From Nocardioidaceae bacterium (GTDB lineage: Bacteria > Actinomycetota > Actinomycetes > Propionibacteriales > Nocardioidaceae), in the NCBI GenBank assembly GCA_030655315.1, contig JAURVT010000014.1, positions 1 through 35,301 on the forward strand: DNA of 35,301 nucleotides, given 5' to 3'. Of this stretch, positions 25,489 to 35,212 are shown one piece after another. The notes under the pieces were generated by a model. That model ran no database searches. It was not told the DNA's origin and saw only the letters and a program-made list of their open reading frames with translations. Positions within the stretch are counted from its first letter, which is position 1. Every line of letters starts with the position of its first letter. The position numbers and the translations under genes were made by a program.

Positions 25489-25899
25489 ATGACCACCACC
25501 ACCACCGCCGGCGCCGCGCAGGCGCTCAGCACCACCAACAGGATCGGGCTCGGGATCTTCGGCCTGCTGGGCCTGCTGGACGCCGTGTCCCTGCTCACCG
25601 GTCCGGACACCGAGGTGCCCGGCGAGACCGGCCCCCCGATGGGCATCCTGGTGCTCGACACCGTGCTCGGCGTCCTCACCGTGGTCACGGTGGTCTGGGC
25701 CTGGCGCACCGCCAACCGGTCGGCGATCCGCCTGACGGCCGGCGCCCGCATCCTCTCCGTGGTCACCGCGCTGCCGGCGTTCTTCGTCGACGTGCCCGCC
25801 GGCGTCAAGGTCCTGGTCGCCGCGTTCGTGGTGGTCACCGCGGTCGCCCTCGTGATGATGCTGACCCCGGCTCGGCGCGCCTCGCGCGTCACGGACTGA
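25489..25899 (+). CDS. Small membrane protein, unknown function
   Basis: Protein of 136 aa with four hydrophobic segments (about residues 18-37, 50-69, 82-100, 105-125) and short charged ends ([30 protein letters not shown]). I do not recognise a named family. ATG at 25,489 follows GAGGGGGACCTC. It is divergent from the two-component system and is followed within ten bases by a second small membrane protein, so both may be output genes of that system. Confidence 0.75.
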   Translation: MTTTTTAGAAQALSTTNRIGLGIFGLLGLLDAVSLLTGPDTEVPGETGPPMGILVLDTVLGVLTVVTVVWAWRTANRSAIRLTAGARILSVVTALPAFFVDVPAGVKVLVAAFVVVTAVALVMMLTPARRASRVTD

Positions 25900-25908
25900 G
25901 GCCGGGCC

Positions 25909-26193
25909 GTGATCGCCGTCGTCACGGTGCTGCTGGCCCTGCCGCTGGGCCTGCTCGTGCCGTCCCGGGACCACGCGGTCGTGGCCTACGTGGCCGCGTA
26001 CCTGTGGGCCTTCTGCTTCCAGGGCGTCTCCCTGGTGCTCGACGCGATGGCCGGCTCGCGCGACGCGTTCACGCCCGGTGGGCTGCCGTGGTCGTACGGC
26101 GTGGTGTCGCTGGCCGTCCTCGGCGTGGGCCTGGCGCTCGTCGAGGCCGGGCACCGGCTGGGGGCCCGCCGGCGGGAGCGCCTGGTGGTCTGA
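25909..26193 (+). CDS. Small membrane protein, unknown function
   Basis: Protein of 94 aa starting at a GTG ([20 protein letters not shown]). About three hydrophobic segments are followed by a basic tail ([10 protein letters not shown]). No family recognised. It is nine bases after the preceding membrane protein gene and ends ten bases before a bidirectional terminator hairpin. Codon use and frame length support it being real, but it is short, so confidence is moderate. Confidence 0.6.
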   Translation: MIAVVTVLLALPLGLLVPSRDHAVVAYVAAYLWAFCFQGVSLVLDAMAGSRDAFTPGGLPWSYGVVSLAVLGVGLALVEAGHRLGARRRERLVV

Positions 26194-26202
26194 GGGGCAC
26201 GA

Positions 26203-26237
26203 CGGCGAGCGACCGCGCAGGGGGCGGCCGCTCGCCG
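26203..26237. terminator. Bidirectional terminator hairpin
   Basis: CGGCGAGCG (26,203-26,211) pairs with CGCTCGCCG (26,229-26,237), with an inner CCGC/GCGG stem (26,213-26,216 and 26,224-26,227). It lies in the 50-base gap between two convergent genes. Confidence 0.7.
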
Positions 26238-26243
26238 GGCGCG

Positions 26244-27173
26244 TCAGCCGTTCGTGACGACGATCTTGCCGCGGGTGTGGCCGTCGCGGTTGGCCTCCAG
26301 CGCCTCGGCGGCCTGCTCGAGGTCGAAGGTCCGCGAGACGTCGACGACGAGGTCGCCCGAGGCCACCAGGTCGACCAAGGACTGCAGCTGCGAGGCGATG
26401 CCCCGCACGAACACGTAGGTCCCACCCAGGTCGTGGACGACGTCGGCGTCGATGATCGACGCGACCCGTCCGCCCGTGGCGAGCAGCTGCGGGGTCGCCG
26501 CGAGCGCGTCGCCGCCGATCAGGTCGACCACGGCGTCGACGCCCTCGGGGGCCACCTCGCGGACCCGCTCCACGAGGCCGTCGCCGTAGAGGACGGGGGT
26601 GACGCCGCGCTCGCGCAGGAGGTCGTGGTTGCCCTCGCTCGCGGTGCCGACGACGGTCGCGCCGCGCAGCCGGGCGAGCTGGGTCGCGAAGCCTCCCACG
26701 CCGCCCGCGGCGGCGTGGACGAGGACGGTGTCGGCCGCCCCCACCTCGAGCGCGTCGAGCAGCTGCAGCGCGGTCAGGCCCGCCAGCGGCAGCGCGCCGG
26801 CGGTGGTGAAGTCGACGCCGTCCGGGATGGTGGCGACGGCCCGCTCGGGCACCGCGGTGAGCTCGGCGAAGGTGCCGTGCTGCACGTGGTCCTCGCGGTC
26901 GTACGCGAGCACCCGGTCGCCGACCTCCACCGTCGTGACCGCGGGACCCACGGCCTCGACGACGCCCGCGACGTCCCAGCCCGGGACCATCGGCAGGTGG
27001 TGCGGCATGGCGCCCTGCAGGTACCCCGCCACGATCTTCCAGTCGACCGGGTTGACGCCTGCGGCACGCACCCGCACGAGCACCGAGTCGGGTCCGACGA
27101 CCGGGTCGGGCTGCTCGCCGACCTGCACGACGTCGAGGGGGGCACCGTAGGACTGGAGGAAGGAAGCACGCAT
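26244..27173 (-). CDS. NADP-dependent quinone-reductase-like oxidoreductase (zinc-free MDR family)
   Basis: Protein of 309 aa, medium-chain dehydrogenase/reductase. The N-terminal GroES-like domain ([36 protein letters not shown]) lacks the zinc-ligand Cys/His set, as in quinone reductases. The nucleotide fold holds [19 protein letters not shown], and the end is [20 protein letters not shown]. It probably reduces quinones or enones with NADPH. The ATG at 27,173 has no clear ribosome site. It lies downstream of tRNA-Tyr and its hairpin and is convergent with the small membrane protein genes. Confidence 0.88.
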   Translation of the reverse strand: MRASFLQSYGAPLDVVQVGEQPDPVVGPDSVLVRVRAAGVNPVDWKIVAGYLQGAMPHHLPMVPGWDVAGVVEAVGPAVTTVEVGDRVLAYDREDHVQHGTFAELTAVPERAVATIPDGVDFTTAGALPLAGLTALQLLDALEVGAADTVLVHAAAGGVGGFATQLARLRGATVVGTASEGNHDLLRERGVTPVLYGDGLVERVREVAPEGVDAVVDLIGGDALAATPQLLATGGRVASIIDADVVHDLGGTYVFVRGIASQLQSLVDLVASGDLVVDVSRTFDLEQAAEALEANRDGHTRGKIVVTNG

Positions 27174-27291
27174 GCCTGGGCCAACGGTGGCGTCCCCGCG
27201 CGCATTCCGCGCGACGGTCCGCGGGCGCCGCCGCCCGACCGACGAGGCGGCGACGCACCCGGTCGGGATGACGGTGACCGCAGAGACGGCT

Positions 27292-27321
27292 CGAGCCCGG
27301 TCCTGGTGGGGACCGGGCTCG
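27292..27321 (-). terminator. Hairpin after tRNA-Tyr
   Basis: GAGCCCGGTCC (27,293-27,303) pairs with GGACCGGGCTC (27,310-27,320), plus one closing C-G pair and a six-base loop. It starts six bases after the tRNA 3' end and should end the tRNA transcript before the oxidoreductase gene. Confidence 0.7.
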
Positions 27322-27326
27322 TGACG

Positions 27327-27408
27327 TGGCAGGTGCAGGGTTCGAACCTGCGTAGGCTGTGCCGGCTGATTTACAGTCAGCTCCCTTTGGCCGCTCGGGC
27401 AACCTGCC
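27327..27408 (-). tRNA. tRNA-Tyr (GTA)
   Basis: 82 bases on the minus strand, class II with a long variable arm. Starts GGCAGGTTGCCCGAGCGGCC; anticodon stem GCTGA/TCAGC, loop CTGTAAA (anticodon GTA); T-arm GCAGG-TTCGAAC-CCTGC; acceptor GGCAGGT/ACCTGCC; discriminator A. Confidence 0.97.
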
Positions 27409-27440
27409 AGGGGGTTGTCGCCCGTGGGCGACAGGCAGGA

Positions 27441-27446
27441 ACAATA
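27441..27446 (-). promoter_or_regulatory. Predicted -10 box for tRNA-Tyr
   Basis: TATTGT on the minus strand, 33 bases before the tRNA. An 8-bp hairpin (27,416-27,433, arms TGTCGCCC and GGGCGACA) would form in the 5' leader of the precursor. The -35 is not clear. Confidence 0.4.
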
Positions 27447-27497
27447 GCGCAGGGCCCACACCCGGACGCACCCCGACCCACCTATGGAGGACCCCTC

Positions 27498-27992
27498 ATG
27501 GCCGCCGACTCCTCGTTCGACATCGTCAGCAAGCTGGACCGGCAGGAGGTCGACAACGCGATCAACCAGGCGTCCCGGGAGCTCGCGACCCGCTACGACT
27601 TCAAGAACACCGGCGCCTCGGTCGAGAAGAGCGGCGAGGACGGCGTCGAGATCACCGCCAACGCCGAGGAGCGCGCGCTCGCGGTGCTCGACGTGCTCAA
27701 GGAGAAGCTGATCAAGCGCGACGTCTCGTTGAAGTCGCTGGACGCCGGCGACCCCCGTCCCTCGGGCAAGGAGATCAAGATCTCCTGCACCTTCAGCGAC
27801 GGCATCACCCAGGAGCAGGCCAAGAAGGTCTCCAAGCTGATCCGCGACGAGGGCCCCAAGGGCGTCAAGGTCCAGATCCAGGGCGACGAGCTCCGCGTCA
27901 CGTCCAAGAAGCGCGACGACCTCCAGGCCGTCCAGGGCCTGGTCAAGGGCGCCGACCTCGACTTCCCCGTCCAGTTCGTCAACTACCGCTGA
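27498..27992 (+). CDS. yajQ: YajQ-family cyclic-di-GMP/nucleotide-binding protein
   Basis: Protein of 164 aa, whole length for the family. It starts [20 protein letters not shown]. Family blocks: [76 protein letters not shown] and the C-terminal PVQFVNYR. Members bind nucleotides or RNA, and some bind cyclic di-GMP and act in gene control. GGAGG lies seven bases before the ATG. It is divergent from tRNA-Tyr, and its stop is six bases from the 240-bp inverted-repeat element. Confidence 0.95.
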   Translation: MAADSSFDIVSKLDRQEVDNAINQASRELATRYDFKNTGASVEKSGEDGVEITANAEERALAVLDVLKEKLIKRDVSLKSLDAGDPRPSGKEIKISCTFSDGITQEQAKKVSKLIRDEGPKGVKVQIQGDELRVTSKKRDDLQAVQGLVKGADLDFPVQFVNYR

Positions 27993-27998
27993 CCGGGC

Positions 27999-28238
27999 GT
28001 CGGATTCCCAGGTAGGCACGGGTTTCCGACCGGACCACGGAGAACTCTCCGTGGTTCCGTCGGACCACCGGGCCAGGTGGTGCTGCCGTGTCGCCTGGGG
28101 CGGACGGGGCCGCGCCGGCGACCGACGCGACGCCGCGTCCCACCCGTCACGTCCGTCCCACTCAGCACGGGAGACCGACCGACACCCGGGAAGTTCTCCG
28201 TGGTCCGGTCGGAAACCCGTGCCTACCTGGAATCCGAC
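27999..28238. mobile_element. MITE-like element with 47-bp terminal inverted repeats
   Basis: The left arm (27,999-28,046) starts GTCGGATTCCCAGGTAGGC. It matches the reverse complement of the right arm (28,192-28,238) over its whole length except for one extra C. The 145-base middle has no gene. Within the left end CCACGGAG/CTCCGTGG makes a small hairpin. Long matching ends, no transposase and a compact size fit a miniature inverted-repeat transposable element. No target duplication is visible at these borders. It fills the gap between the convergent yajQ and nuoN genes, so it could also serve as terminator for both. Confidence 0.7.
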
Positions 28239-28246
28239 AGGGGTCG

Positions 28247-29659
28247 TCAGGGGATCCAGGAGAGGAGGAGGTCGGGCTGGACGGAGGTGACGACGAGGGC
28301 CGCGGCGGGGACGAGGACGGCGGTGCGGGCCACGACCACGGCGCGCGGCGGTGACGGGCTGACGGTGCTGCCGGCGAGGCGGGGCCCGACCGGCCCGACG
28401 ACGACCGCCACCAGGCGCAGGTAGTAGACCAGCCCGACCACCACGTTGAGCGCGACGACCACCGCGAGCCACGCGTACGGGGTGCCGAACCGGGGGTCGA
28501 GCAGCGGCTCGAGGACGACGTACTTCGCCACCAGCCCGATCACTGCGGGCGGGAAGCCGGCGAGGGTGAGCAGCGCCAGGACGAGCGCGGACCCCGTCCA
28601 GGGCTCGACGCGCACGAGCCCCGCGACGTGGGCCATCGACGTGCCGCCCCACCTCCGCCGGACCAGCCCGACGACGCCGAACGCGACCAGGTTCGCCAGC
28701 GCGTAGACCGCGAGGTAGCGGATCGGGGCCGAGGCCACGCCGGGCGTGGTCAGGACGGCCATCGGCGCCAGCACGAAGCCCGCCTGCGCGATCGACGACC
28801 ACGCGAGCAGCCCGACGACGTCGTCCTGCACCCAGGCGCCGAGGTTTCCGACGACGAGCGTCAGCGCCGCGGCGACGGCGACGACGGGCCGCCACGACTC
28901 CCCCTGCAGGCCGAACGCGTCGGGCAGGAGCAGCACCAGCGCGCCGGCCGCACCGGCCTTCGACACCACCGAGAGGTAGGCCGCGACGGGCACGCTCGCG
29001 CCGCGGTAGGTGCCCGGCACCCACAGGTGCAGCGGCACCGCGCCGAGCTTGAACAGCAGCCCGACGACGGTGAGCACGACCGCCGCACCGACCACCTCGG
29101 CCGGCGCCCGCGAGGCCGACAGCCGCAGCGCGAGCTCGTCGTAGACCAGCGTGCCGCTGACGCCGTAGACGAACGCGATGCCCAGCAGGGTGACCGCCGT
29201 CGAGACCACGGAGACGACGAAGAACGTCCACGCGCCGCGGGCCGCGTCGACATCGCCCCGCCGCAGCCCGACCAGCGCGATCGAGGGCAGCGAGAGCAGC
29301 TCGAGCGACACCACGAGGGTCGCGAGGTCCCGCGCGAGCACCATCGACAGCCCGCCGGACGCCGACACGAGCAGCAGGAAGTGCAGCTCCCCGGGCGGCA
29401 TCGAGTCCTCGTGCTCCATCACCGCCGCGGCGAGCACGACGAGCAGGGTGCCGCCGACCACGAGCACCCCGAGCGCCTGCTGCAGTCCGTCGGGGCGCGA
29501 GGGCGAGAGGAGCACCACCAGCGCGGCCACGAGCGCGAGGAACGAGACGATGCCCGAGCGGCGCCAGGACCGACGGGTGCCGAACGCGTCGAGCAGCAGC
29601 GCGAGGATGCCGCCGCCGGCGACGACGAGCGGGGCGACGACGTCGGACCAGTCGATCAC
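28247..29659 (-). CDS. nuoN: NADH-quinone oxidoreductase subunit N
   Basis: Protein of 470 aa, an antiporter-like proton-pumping subunit with about 14 helices. Key residues of the proton path are visible: Glu in VSLELLSLPSIALV and Lys in LLFKLGAVPLHLWVPGTYRG, with SSIAQAGF further on. GTG at 29,659 overlaps the nuoM TGA as GTGA. It is the last gene of the nuo run, and its stop is nine bases before the MITE-like element. Confidence 0.94.
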   Translation of the reverse strand: MIDWSDVVAPLVVAGGGILALLLDAFGTRRSWRRSGIVSFLALVAALVVLLSPSRPDGLQQALGVLVVGGTLLVVLAAAVMEHEDSMPPGELHFLLLVSASGGLSMVLARDLATLVVSLELLSLPSIALVGLRRGDVDAARGAWTFFVVSVVSTAVTLLGIAFVYGVSGTLVYDELALRLSASRAPAEVVGAAVVLTVVGLLFKLGAVPLHLWVPGTYRGASVPVAAYLSVVSKAGAAGALVLLLPDAFGLQGESWRPVVAVAAALTLVVGNLGAWVQDDVVGLLAWSSIAQAGFVLAPMAVLTTPGVASAPIRYLAVYALANLVAFGVVGLVRRRWGGTSMAHVAGLVRVEPWTGSALVLALLTLAGFPPAVIGLVAKYVVLEPLLDPRFGTPYAWLAVVVALNVVVGLVYYLRLVAVVVGPVGPRLAGSTVSPSPPRAVVVARTAVLVPAAALVVTSVQPDLLLSWIP

Positions 29660-31146
29660 CGGACACCGCCCAGCACGGCGAGCAGGTCGGGCTCGACGAC
29701 CCCGAGGACGAGCCCCGGCGCGACCCCCAGCACCACGGTCGCCGCGACGAGCACCGCGACGACGGGGACGTCGCTGCCGGCGAGCTCGCCGTCGCGGTCG
29801 TCGGGGGTCGGCACGCCCTGCAGCACGCGTCGCAGCAGCGCCGCCACGTAGGCCGACGTCAGGACGACGCCCAGCGCCGCGACCGCAAGGAGCGTCCACG
29901 CGAGCGGGCGACCGAGCACCGGGCCCACCTCGTACAGGGCCCGCAGCGTCAGCAGCTCGCCCCAGAACACCGCCAGGCCGGGCAGCCCCAGGCTCGCGAT
30001 CGCGGCGAACGCCAGCACGCCGGCCGTCCGCGGCGTCCTCAGCCAGAGCCCCCGTCCGAGCGCCTCCCACGACGTCGCGCCGTACCGCCGGCGCAGGGCA
30101 CCCGCGACGAAGAACAGCAGGCCGGTGACGACGCCGTGCGCGACGCTGCCGAGCACGGCCGCCGAGACGCCGAGCGGGCTGGCGCTCGCGACGGCCAGCA
30201 CCACGAACCCCATGTGGCCGACGCTGGAGAACGCGACGAGCCGCTTGAGGTCGGTCTGGCGCAGGCACGCGAGCGCGGACCACACGATCCCGACCACCGC
30301 GAACGTCGCGAGCGCCGGGGCGAGGACCTCGGCCTGCTGCGGCACGACGGCGAGCCAGACGCGCAGCAGCCCGTAGGTCCCGAGCTTGAGGAAGACCCCG
30401 GCCAGCAGCACCGACCCGACCGTCGGCGCCGACCCGTGCGCGTCGGGCAGCCAGGTGTGCAGCGGCCAGACCGGGGTCTTCACCGCGAGCCCGAGCAGGA
30501 TGGTGACGGCCGCGAACATCCCCACCGGGCCGGTGACGAGCACGCGCAGCACCGCGATGTCGGTGAGCTGCAGCGACCCCGCGAGCCGCCCGACGGTGAT
30601 GAAGCCGGCGAGCATGAGCGCCGACCCGGTGACGGTGAAGACGAGGAACCGCGTGGCCGCCCGGCTGCGTCCCTCCCCGTCGCCCCAGCGCGCGACCACG
30701 AACCACATCGGGACGAGCGCGAGCTCGAAGAACACGAAGAACAGCAGCAGGTCGAGCGAGCTGAACACCCCGAGGGCGGCGCCGACCACCACGAGCACGA
30801 GCCCCACCAGCGCGGACGGCGGGCCGTCGCCGGCGGGCGCGTGGTCGACCAGGCTGACGCAGCACAGCAGCCCGAGCAGCAGCGTCATCAGCACGAACGG
30901 GAACGAGATCCCGTCGACGCCGAGGTGCCAGCGGGCCCCGATCGCCTCGATCCACGCGGCGTCGACCTCGCCGGCCACCTCGCCCCGCCCGCTGGCGGCC
31001 CAGGCGGCGACGACGAGTGCGGCCGAGACCACCGTGGTGGCGGCGCCCGCGAGGGCGGCGACGCGGCCGGGAACGCGTCCACCCGACAGCACCAGGCCGC
31101 CGCCCACGAGCAGCGGCAGCAGGACGGCGGCGACGACCGCGCTCAC
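29656..31146 (-). CDS. nuoM: NADH-quinone oxidoreductase subunit M
   Basis: Protein of 496 aa, antiporter-like proton-pumping subunit. Proton-path Glu in FFELALVPMWFVVARWG and Lys in AVKTPVWPLHTWLPDAHGSAP; LKRLVAFSSVGHMGFV and FWGELLTL are also typical. The start is GTG at 31,146, overlapping the nuoL TGA (GTGA); the frame runs on upstream inside nuoL without being coding. About 14 membrane helices are expected. Confidence 0.95.
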   Translation of the reverse strand: MSAVVAAVLLPLLVGGGLVLSGGRVPGRVAALAGAATTVVSAALVVAAWAASGRGEVAGEVDAAWIEAIGARWHLGVDGISFPFVLMTLLLGLLCCVSLVDHAPAGDGPPSALVGLVLVVVGAALGVFSSLDLLLFFVFFELALVPMWFVVARWGDGEGRSRAATRFLVFTVTGSALMLAGFITVGRLAGSLQLTDIAVLRVLVTGPVGMFAAVTILLGLAVKTPVWPLHTWLPDAHGSAPTVGSVLLAGVFLKLGTYGLLRVWLAVVPQQAEVLAPALATFAVVGIVWSALACLRQTDLKRLVAFSSVGHMGFVVLAVASASPLGVSAAVLGSVAHGVVTGLLFFVAGALRRRYGATSWEALGRGLWLRTPRTAGVLAFAAIASLGLPGLAVFWGELLTLRALYEVGPVLGRPLAWTLLAVAALGVVLTSAYVAALLRRVLQGVPTPDDRDGELAGSDVPVVAVLVAATVVLGVAPGLVLGVVEPDLLAVLGGVR

Positions 31147-32888
31147 CGGAGCACCACCGCCAGCAGGACGACGGCGACGCCGACGCCGCCCGCGAGCACG
31201 GTCGCGTAGGTCTGGACGTTGCCGGTGACGGCACGGTCCGACAGCCGGGCGGAGACCCGGGCGGTCGCGGCGATCCCGCGCGGGTAGACGTCGAGCACGT
31301 CGCGGTCGACGGCGACCACGACGTCGGCGAGGCGACCGACCGCCGCGCCGATCGCGTCGTTGGCGCGCTCGAACCCGCCCTCGGTGCGCAGCAGCGGGCC
31401 GGCCCGTCCGAGCAGGCCGACGGGGTCGCCGCCGCGGCGCAGCACGGTGACCACCCCGGCCGCGGTCAGCGCCACCAGCACCGTGGTGACCACCCCGGTG
31501 AGGACGTGCGGCTGCTGCGTCAGCGAGTACGCCAGCGTCCCGACCGCGAGCACGACCAGCGGGGCCGCCATGGCCACCGGCTCGTCGCGACGAGCCGCGC
31601 CCGGCGCGAGGTCGGGCACCGGTCCGAGGAACACGCGCCACCACGTCCGCAGCGCGTAGGCGGCCGTGACGACGACGGTGACCAGACCCGCCAGCACCAC
31701 CAGGACACCCACCCAGCCGGGCACCGGGCCCGCACCGTCGGTGGCCCCGAGGGCGGCGTCCAGCACGGCGTCCTTGGTGAAGAACCCCGCGGTCGGGACG
31801 ACGCCCGCGAGCGCCGCGAACCCGACGGCGGACGTCCAGGCGGCCACGGGCAGGCGCCGACGCAGGCCGCCCGCGTCGGACAGCGCCGTGGACCCGACGG
31901 CGTGCGCGACGACCCCCGCCGAGAGGAACAGCAGCGCCTTGAACAGGCCGTGCGCCACGAGGTGCGCGGTCGCGGCCCGCGGGTCGCCGACGGCCACCGC
32001 GGCGAACATGTAGGCCAGCTGGCTGACCGTCGACCACGCGAGCACCCGCTTGAGGTCGTCGGCCACCAGCGCGAGGAGCGCGCCGACGAGCATCGTCACC
32101 GACGCGACGACCGCGAGCACGGTGGGCACGACCGCGGAGACCGCCGCGACCGGCTCGAGCCGGGCGAGGACGTAGACGCCGGCGGCGACCATCGTCGCGG
32201 CGTGGACGAGCGCGCTGACCGGCGTCGGGCCCGGCATCGCGCCGGGGAGCCAGGCCTGGAACGGCAGCTGGGCCGACTTGGCCAGCACCGCGACGAGCAC
32301 GAGCAGCCCGGCGCCGACGACCACCGGCTCGGACCCGTCGACCCGCGCGAGCAGCTCGCTCACCCGGAACGTGTCGTAGTGGGCGCCGAGCGCGAGCACG
32401 CCGACGATCAGGCCGAGGTCGCCCACCCGGGTGGTGAGGAACGCGACGACCGCCCCCCTGCGTGCCGCCGCGAGCTCGACGTGGTGGCCGATGAGCAGGT
32501 AGGAGCAGATCCCCATCACCTCCCACCCGACGACGAGCACGAGGAGGTCGTCGGCGAGGACGACCGTGCACATCGCGAGGGTGAACAGCACGACCAGGGC
32601 GGCGTAGGACGGGTAGCGCGGGTCGCCGTCGAGGTACGCGGTGGAGAACACCTGCACGAGCAGGCCCACCGTCGTCGCGAGCAGGACGACCGGTGCGGCC
32701 GGTCCGTCGACGTGGGTGGCGAGGTCGACGCCGAGCAGCTCGCCCCCGCGCACCCACACGTCCGTGCGGCCCGCTCCCGCACCGAGGTGGGGCAGGCAGA
32801 CGACGAGCGACACCACCCACACGACCACGCTCGCCCCGACGCCGGCGGCGCCCGCCCGGGCGGTCGAGGTCCGCGCGACGCCGCTCAC
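31143..32888 (-). CDS. nuoL: NADH-quinone oxidoreductase subunit L with short N-terminus
   Basis: Protein of 581 aa, antiporter-like proton-pumping subunit. Proton-path Glu in [16 protein letters not shown] and Lys in [49 protein letters not shown] and [10 protein letters not shown] follow. Odd: only one helix (about residues 13-35) precedes the segment matching helix 3 of the E. coli protein, so one N-terminal helix seems to be missing. GTG at 32,888 overlaps the nuoK TGA by four bases, and no better start exists upstream. The C-terminal lateral helix region is shorter than in E. coli (613 aa). Confidence 0.94.
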   Translation of the reverse strand: MSGVARTSTARAGAAGVGASVVVWVVSLVVCLPHLGAGAGRTDVWVRGGELLGVDLATHVDGPAAPVVLLATTVGLLVQVFSTAYLDGDPRYPSYAALVVLFTLAMCTVVLADDLLVLVVGWEVMGICSYLLIGHHVELAAARRGAVVAFLTTRVGDLGLIVGVLALGAHYDTFRVSELLARVDGSEPVVVGAGLLVLVAVLAKSAQLPFQAWLPGAMPGPTPVSALVHAATMVAAGVYVLARLEPVAAVSAVVPTVLAVVASVTMLVGALLALVADDLKRVLAWSTVSQLAYMFAAVAVGDPRAATAHLVAHGLFKALLFLSAGVVAHAVGSTALSDAGGLRRRLPVAAWTSAVGFAALAGVVPTAGFFTKDAVLDAALGATDGAGPVPGWVGVLVVLAGLVTVVVTAAYALRTWWRVFLGPVPDLAPGAARRDEPVAMAAPLVVLAVGTLAYSLTQQPHVLTGVVTTVLVALTAAGVVTVLRRGGDPVGLLGRAGPLLRTEGGFERANDAIGAAVGRLADVVVAVDRDVLDVYPRGIAATARVSARLSDRAVTGNVQTYATVLAGGVGVAVVLLAVVLR

Positions 32889-33193
32889 CGGCGCTCCCGG
32901 GCCGGCACGTCGTCGACGTCCGCGGTGCCCGTCGCGCGGTAGAGCGCGAGGACGATCGCGAGCCCGAGGCCGATCTCGGCGGCCGCGAGCGCGATGACGA
33001 ACAGCGAGAGCACCTGGCCCGAGTGCGACGGCTCGCCCCACCACGCGTCGAACGCGACGAGGTCGAGCGTGACGGCCGCGAGCATCATCTCGACGCCGAT
33101 CAGGACGAGCACCGCATGACGGCGCGCGAGCACGCCGTAGACGCCGATGCCGAAGAGCACCGCCGAGAGGATCAGCGGCCAGGCCAGCGGCAT
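32885..33193 (-). CDS. nuoK: NADH-quinone oxidoreductase subunit K
   Basis: Protein of 102 aa with three helices, a core subunit of the proton path. Conserved Glu residues lie in [16 protein letters not shown] and in [22 protein letters not shown] at 33,193 shares one base with the nuoJ TGA. The C-terminal dozen residues ([13 protein letters not shown]) are hydrophilic and variable. Confidence 0.96.
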   Translation of the reverse strand: MPLAWPLILSAVLFGIGVYGVLARRHAVLVLIGVEMMLAAVTLDLVAFDAWWGEPSHSGQVLSLFVIALAAAEIGLGLAIVLALYRATGTADVDDVPARERR

Positions 33194-33723
33194 CAGCGGT
33201 CACCGTCCGCGGCGCCGGAGTCGCCGACGGTCCGCTGCCCGGTGGACAGCGCGATCGCACCGACGAGGGCCGCGAGCAGCACGAGGCTGAGGATCTCGAA
33301 CGGCAGCACCCACTCGGTGAACAGCACCTGACCGATCACCTCGGGCGAGCCCACGGTCGGGCTGACGATCTCCTGGCCGCCGAAGCCCGCCCAGCCGAGC
33401 ACCCCGAGCCCGACGCTCGTCGCGGTGCCGATCACGGCCGCGAGCCAGCGGTTGCGGGTGAACGTCGCCGACCCGGAGCCGGTGGGCGCTCGGGTCAGCA
33501 TCAGCGCGAACACCAGCAGCACGACCACCGACCCCAGGTAGACGAGCACCTGCACCCAGGCGAGCAGCTCGGCGGCCAGCAGCAGGAAGGTGCCGGCGAG
33601 CGAGCCGAGCGTCAGCACGAACCACAGCGCCGCGTGCACGAGTCGGTCGCAGGTGACGGCCTGCAGGCCGGAGAAGACGCAGACCGCGGCGAGGACGAGG
33701 AATACGACCTCGACGGCGCTCAC
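33193..33723 (-). CDS. nuoJ: NADH-quinone oxidoreductase subunit J
   Basis: Protein of 176 aa with five helices. The family segment [20 protein letters not shown] followed by [20 protein letters not shown] (with the conserved Val-Gly-Ser turn of helix 3) is clear. GTG at 33,723 overlaps the nuoI TGA as GTGA. It is shorter than the canonical actinobacterial NuoJ (often above 200 aa), with only a short hydrophilic tail. Confidence 0.94.
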   Translation of the reverse strand: MSAVEVVFLVLAAVCVFSGLQAVTCDRLVHAALWFVLTLGSLAGTFLLLAAELLAWVQVLVYLGSVVVLLVFALMLTRAPTGSGSATFTRNRWLAAVIGTATSVGLGVLGWAGFGGQEIVSPTVGSPEVIGQVLFTEWVLPFEILSLVLLAALVGAIALSTGQRTVGDSGAADGDR

Positions 33724-34253
33724 GGTCCGGTCCCGGACGCGTCGTCGGCCTCGGCCGCCTTGCGGGCCGCGTCGAGCTCCTTGGGGTCGACGGCGTGCGG
33801 GTCGAGCGGCTGCGGCGGCGGCACCGTCCACATCCACTCGCGCAGCCGGTCGCGCCCGTGCGTCAGGTCGCGGATGTCGGTCTCGGCGTACTCGAACTCC
33901 GGCGACCAGTGCAGGGCGTCGAAGGGGCACACCTCGATGCAGATGCTGCAGTACATGCACAGCGAGAAGTCGATGTCGAAGGAGTCGAGCACGCTGTGGC
34001 TGCGGTCGCGCCCGCCCTCGGTGGTGGCCGGCTCGACCTCCTGGTGCGAGTCGATCGAGATGCACCAGGCCGGGCACTCGCGCGCGCAGAGCATGCACGA
34101 GGTGCAGTTCTCCTCCTGCAGCGCGATCACGCCACGCGAGCGGGGAGGCAGGTCCGGCGCGACCTCGGGGTAGTGCTGGGTGACCGAGCGCCGCGTCATC
34201 GCGCGCCAGGTCACCGCCAGGCCGGTGAGCAGGCCGCGTCCCGGGACCCTCAC
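33720..34253 (-). CDS. nuoI: NADH-quinone oxidoreductase subunit I (2 x 4Fe-4S)
   Basis: Protein of 177 aa. Two 4Fe-4S motifs, [12 protein letters not shown] (about residues 50-61) and [12 protein letters not shown] (about 98-109), carry clusters N6a and N6b that pass electrons toward NuoB and quinone. An amphipathic N-terminal part ([20 protein letters not shown]) anchors it to the membrane. The C-terminal tail is Glu/Asp/Ala-rich. GTG at 34,253 overlaps the nuoH TGA by four bases. Confidence 0.95.
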   Translation of the reverse strand: MRVPGRGLLTGLAVTWRAMTRRSVTQHYPEVAPDLPPRSRGVIALQEENCTSCMLCARECPAWCISIDSHQEVEPATTEGGRDRSHSVLDSFDIDFSLCMYCSICIEVCPFDALHWSPEFEYAETDIRDLTHGRDRLREWMWTVPPPQPLDPHAVDPKELDAARKAAEADDASGTGP

Positions 34254-35212
34254 GGCAGGGCCAGCACGACGACGGTGGTCAGCGCGAGCTGCACGAGGCA
34301 CACGGGCACGAGGACCTTCCAGGCGAGGGTGTTGAGCTGGTCCTCGCGCAGGCGCGGCCAGGCCACCCGGGCCCAGACGACGACGAACGCGACGGCGGCG
34401 ATCTTGAGCAACGACCAGACCACACCGAGGGTGTCGGACGCGAACGGGCCCCGCCAGCCGCCGAGGAACAGCACGGTGGTGAGCGCGGCGAGCACGACGA
34501 TGCCGGCGTACTCGGCGAGCAGGAACATCGCGAACCGCATGCCGCCGTACTCGGTCAGCGGACCCATCACGAGCTCGGCGTCGGCGAGGGGCATGTCGAA
34601 CGGCGGACGCTGCAGCTCGGCCAGCCCGGCGACCAGGAACACCGCGGCCCCCGGCAGCTGCCAGAGCAGCCACCACGGCTGCCACGTCTCGACGATCCCG
34701 ACGAGCGACAGGGTCCCGGCCGCCATCGCCACCGACGCCGCGGCGAGGACGAACGGCAGCTCGTAGCTCATCAGCTGCGCCGCCACGCGCATGCCGCCGA
34801 GCAGGGAGTACTTGTTGGCGCTGGCCCAGCCGCCGACCAGTGTCCCCAGCACGCCGACGCTCATCACCGCGAGCACGAGGAACAGTCCGGTGTCGAGGTC
34901 GCGCCCCACGACGCCCGGGCCGAGCGGGATCGCCACCATCACCACGAGGTACGGCACGAGCGCGAGCCCCGGCGCGAGCGCGAAGACGGCCCGGTCGGCC
35001 GCGGCGGGGACGACGTCCTCCTTCTGGGCGAACTTCACGCCGTCGGCGACCAGCTGGGCCCAGCCGTGGAACCCGCCCGCGTGCATCGGTCCGACGCGCG
35101 ACTGCATGTGCGCCATCACCTTGTGCTCGGTCTGCCCCACGAGCAGCGGGAGCGTGAGGAACGCGCCCACGACCACCAGGCCCCGCAGCAGCACCTCGAC
35201 CACCTCAGGCAC
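34250..35212 (-). CDS. nuoH: NADH-quinone oxidoreductase subunit H
   Basis: Protein of 320 aa with about eight helices; forms the quinone chamber with NuoB and NuoD. Blocks: [75 protein letters not shown] and [17 protein letters not shown]. Usual NuoH has ERR and ETNRxPFDLPEAEAELV at the matching places and, in actinomycetes, often more than 400 aa. This short variant looks like the NuoH of second, incomplete nuo clusters. GTG at 35,212 overlaps the preceding gene by eight bases. Confidence 0.94.
   Translation of the reverse strand: MPEVVEVLLRGLVVVGAFLTLPLLVGQTEHKVMAHMQSRVGPMHAGGFHGWAQLVADGVKFAQKEDVVPAAADRAVFALAPGLALVPYLVVMVAIPLGPGVVGRDLDTGLFLVLAVMSVGVLGTLVGGWASANKYSLLGGMRVAAQLMSYELPFVLAAASVAMAAGTLSLVGIVETWQPWWLLWQLPGAAVFLVAGLAELQRPPFDMPLADAELVMGPLTEYGGMRFAMFLLAEYAGIVVLAALTTVLFLGGWRGPFASDTLGVVWSLLKIAAVAFVVVWARVAWPRLREDQLNTLAWKVLVPVCLVQLALTTVVVLALP

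Noticed and set aside
28051-28424. Open frames within and beyond the 240-bp inverted-repeat element
   Set aside because: They cross the element border and run into the nuoN antisense strand; none resembles a transposase.
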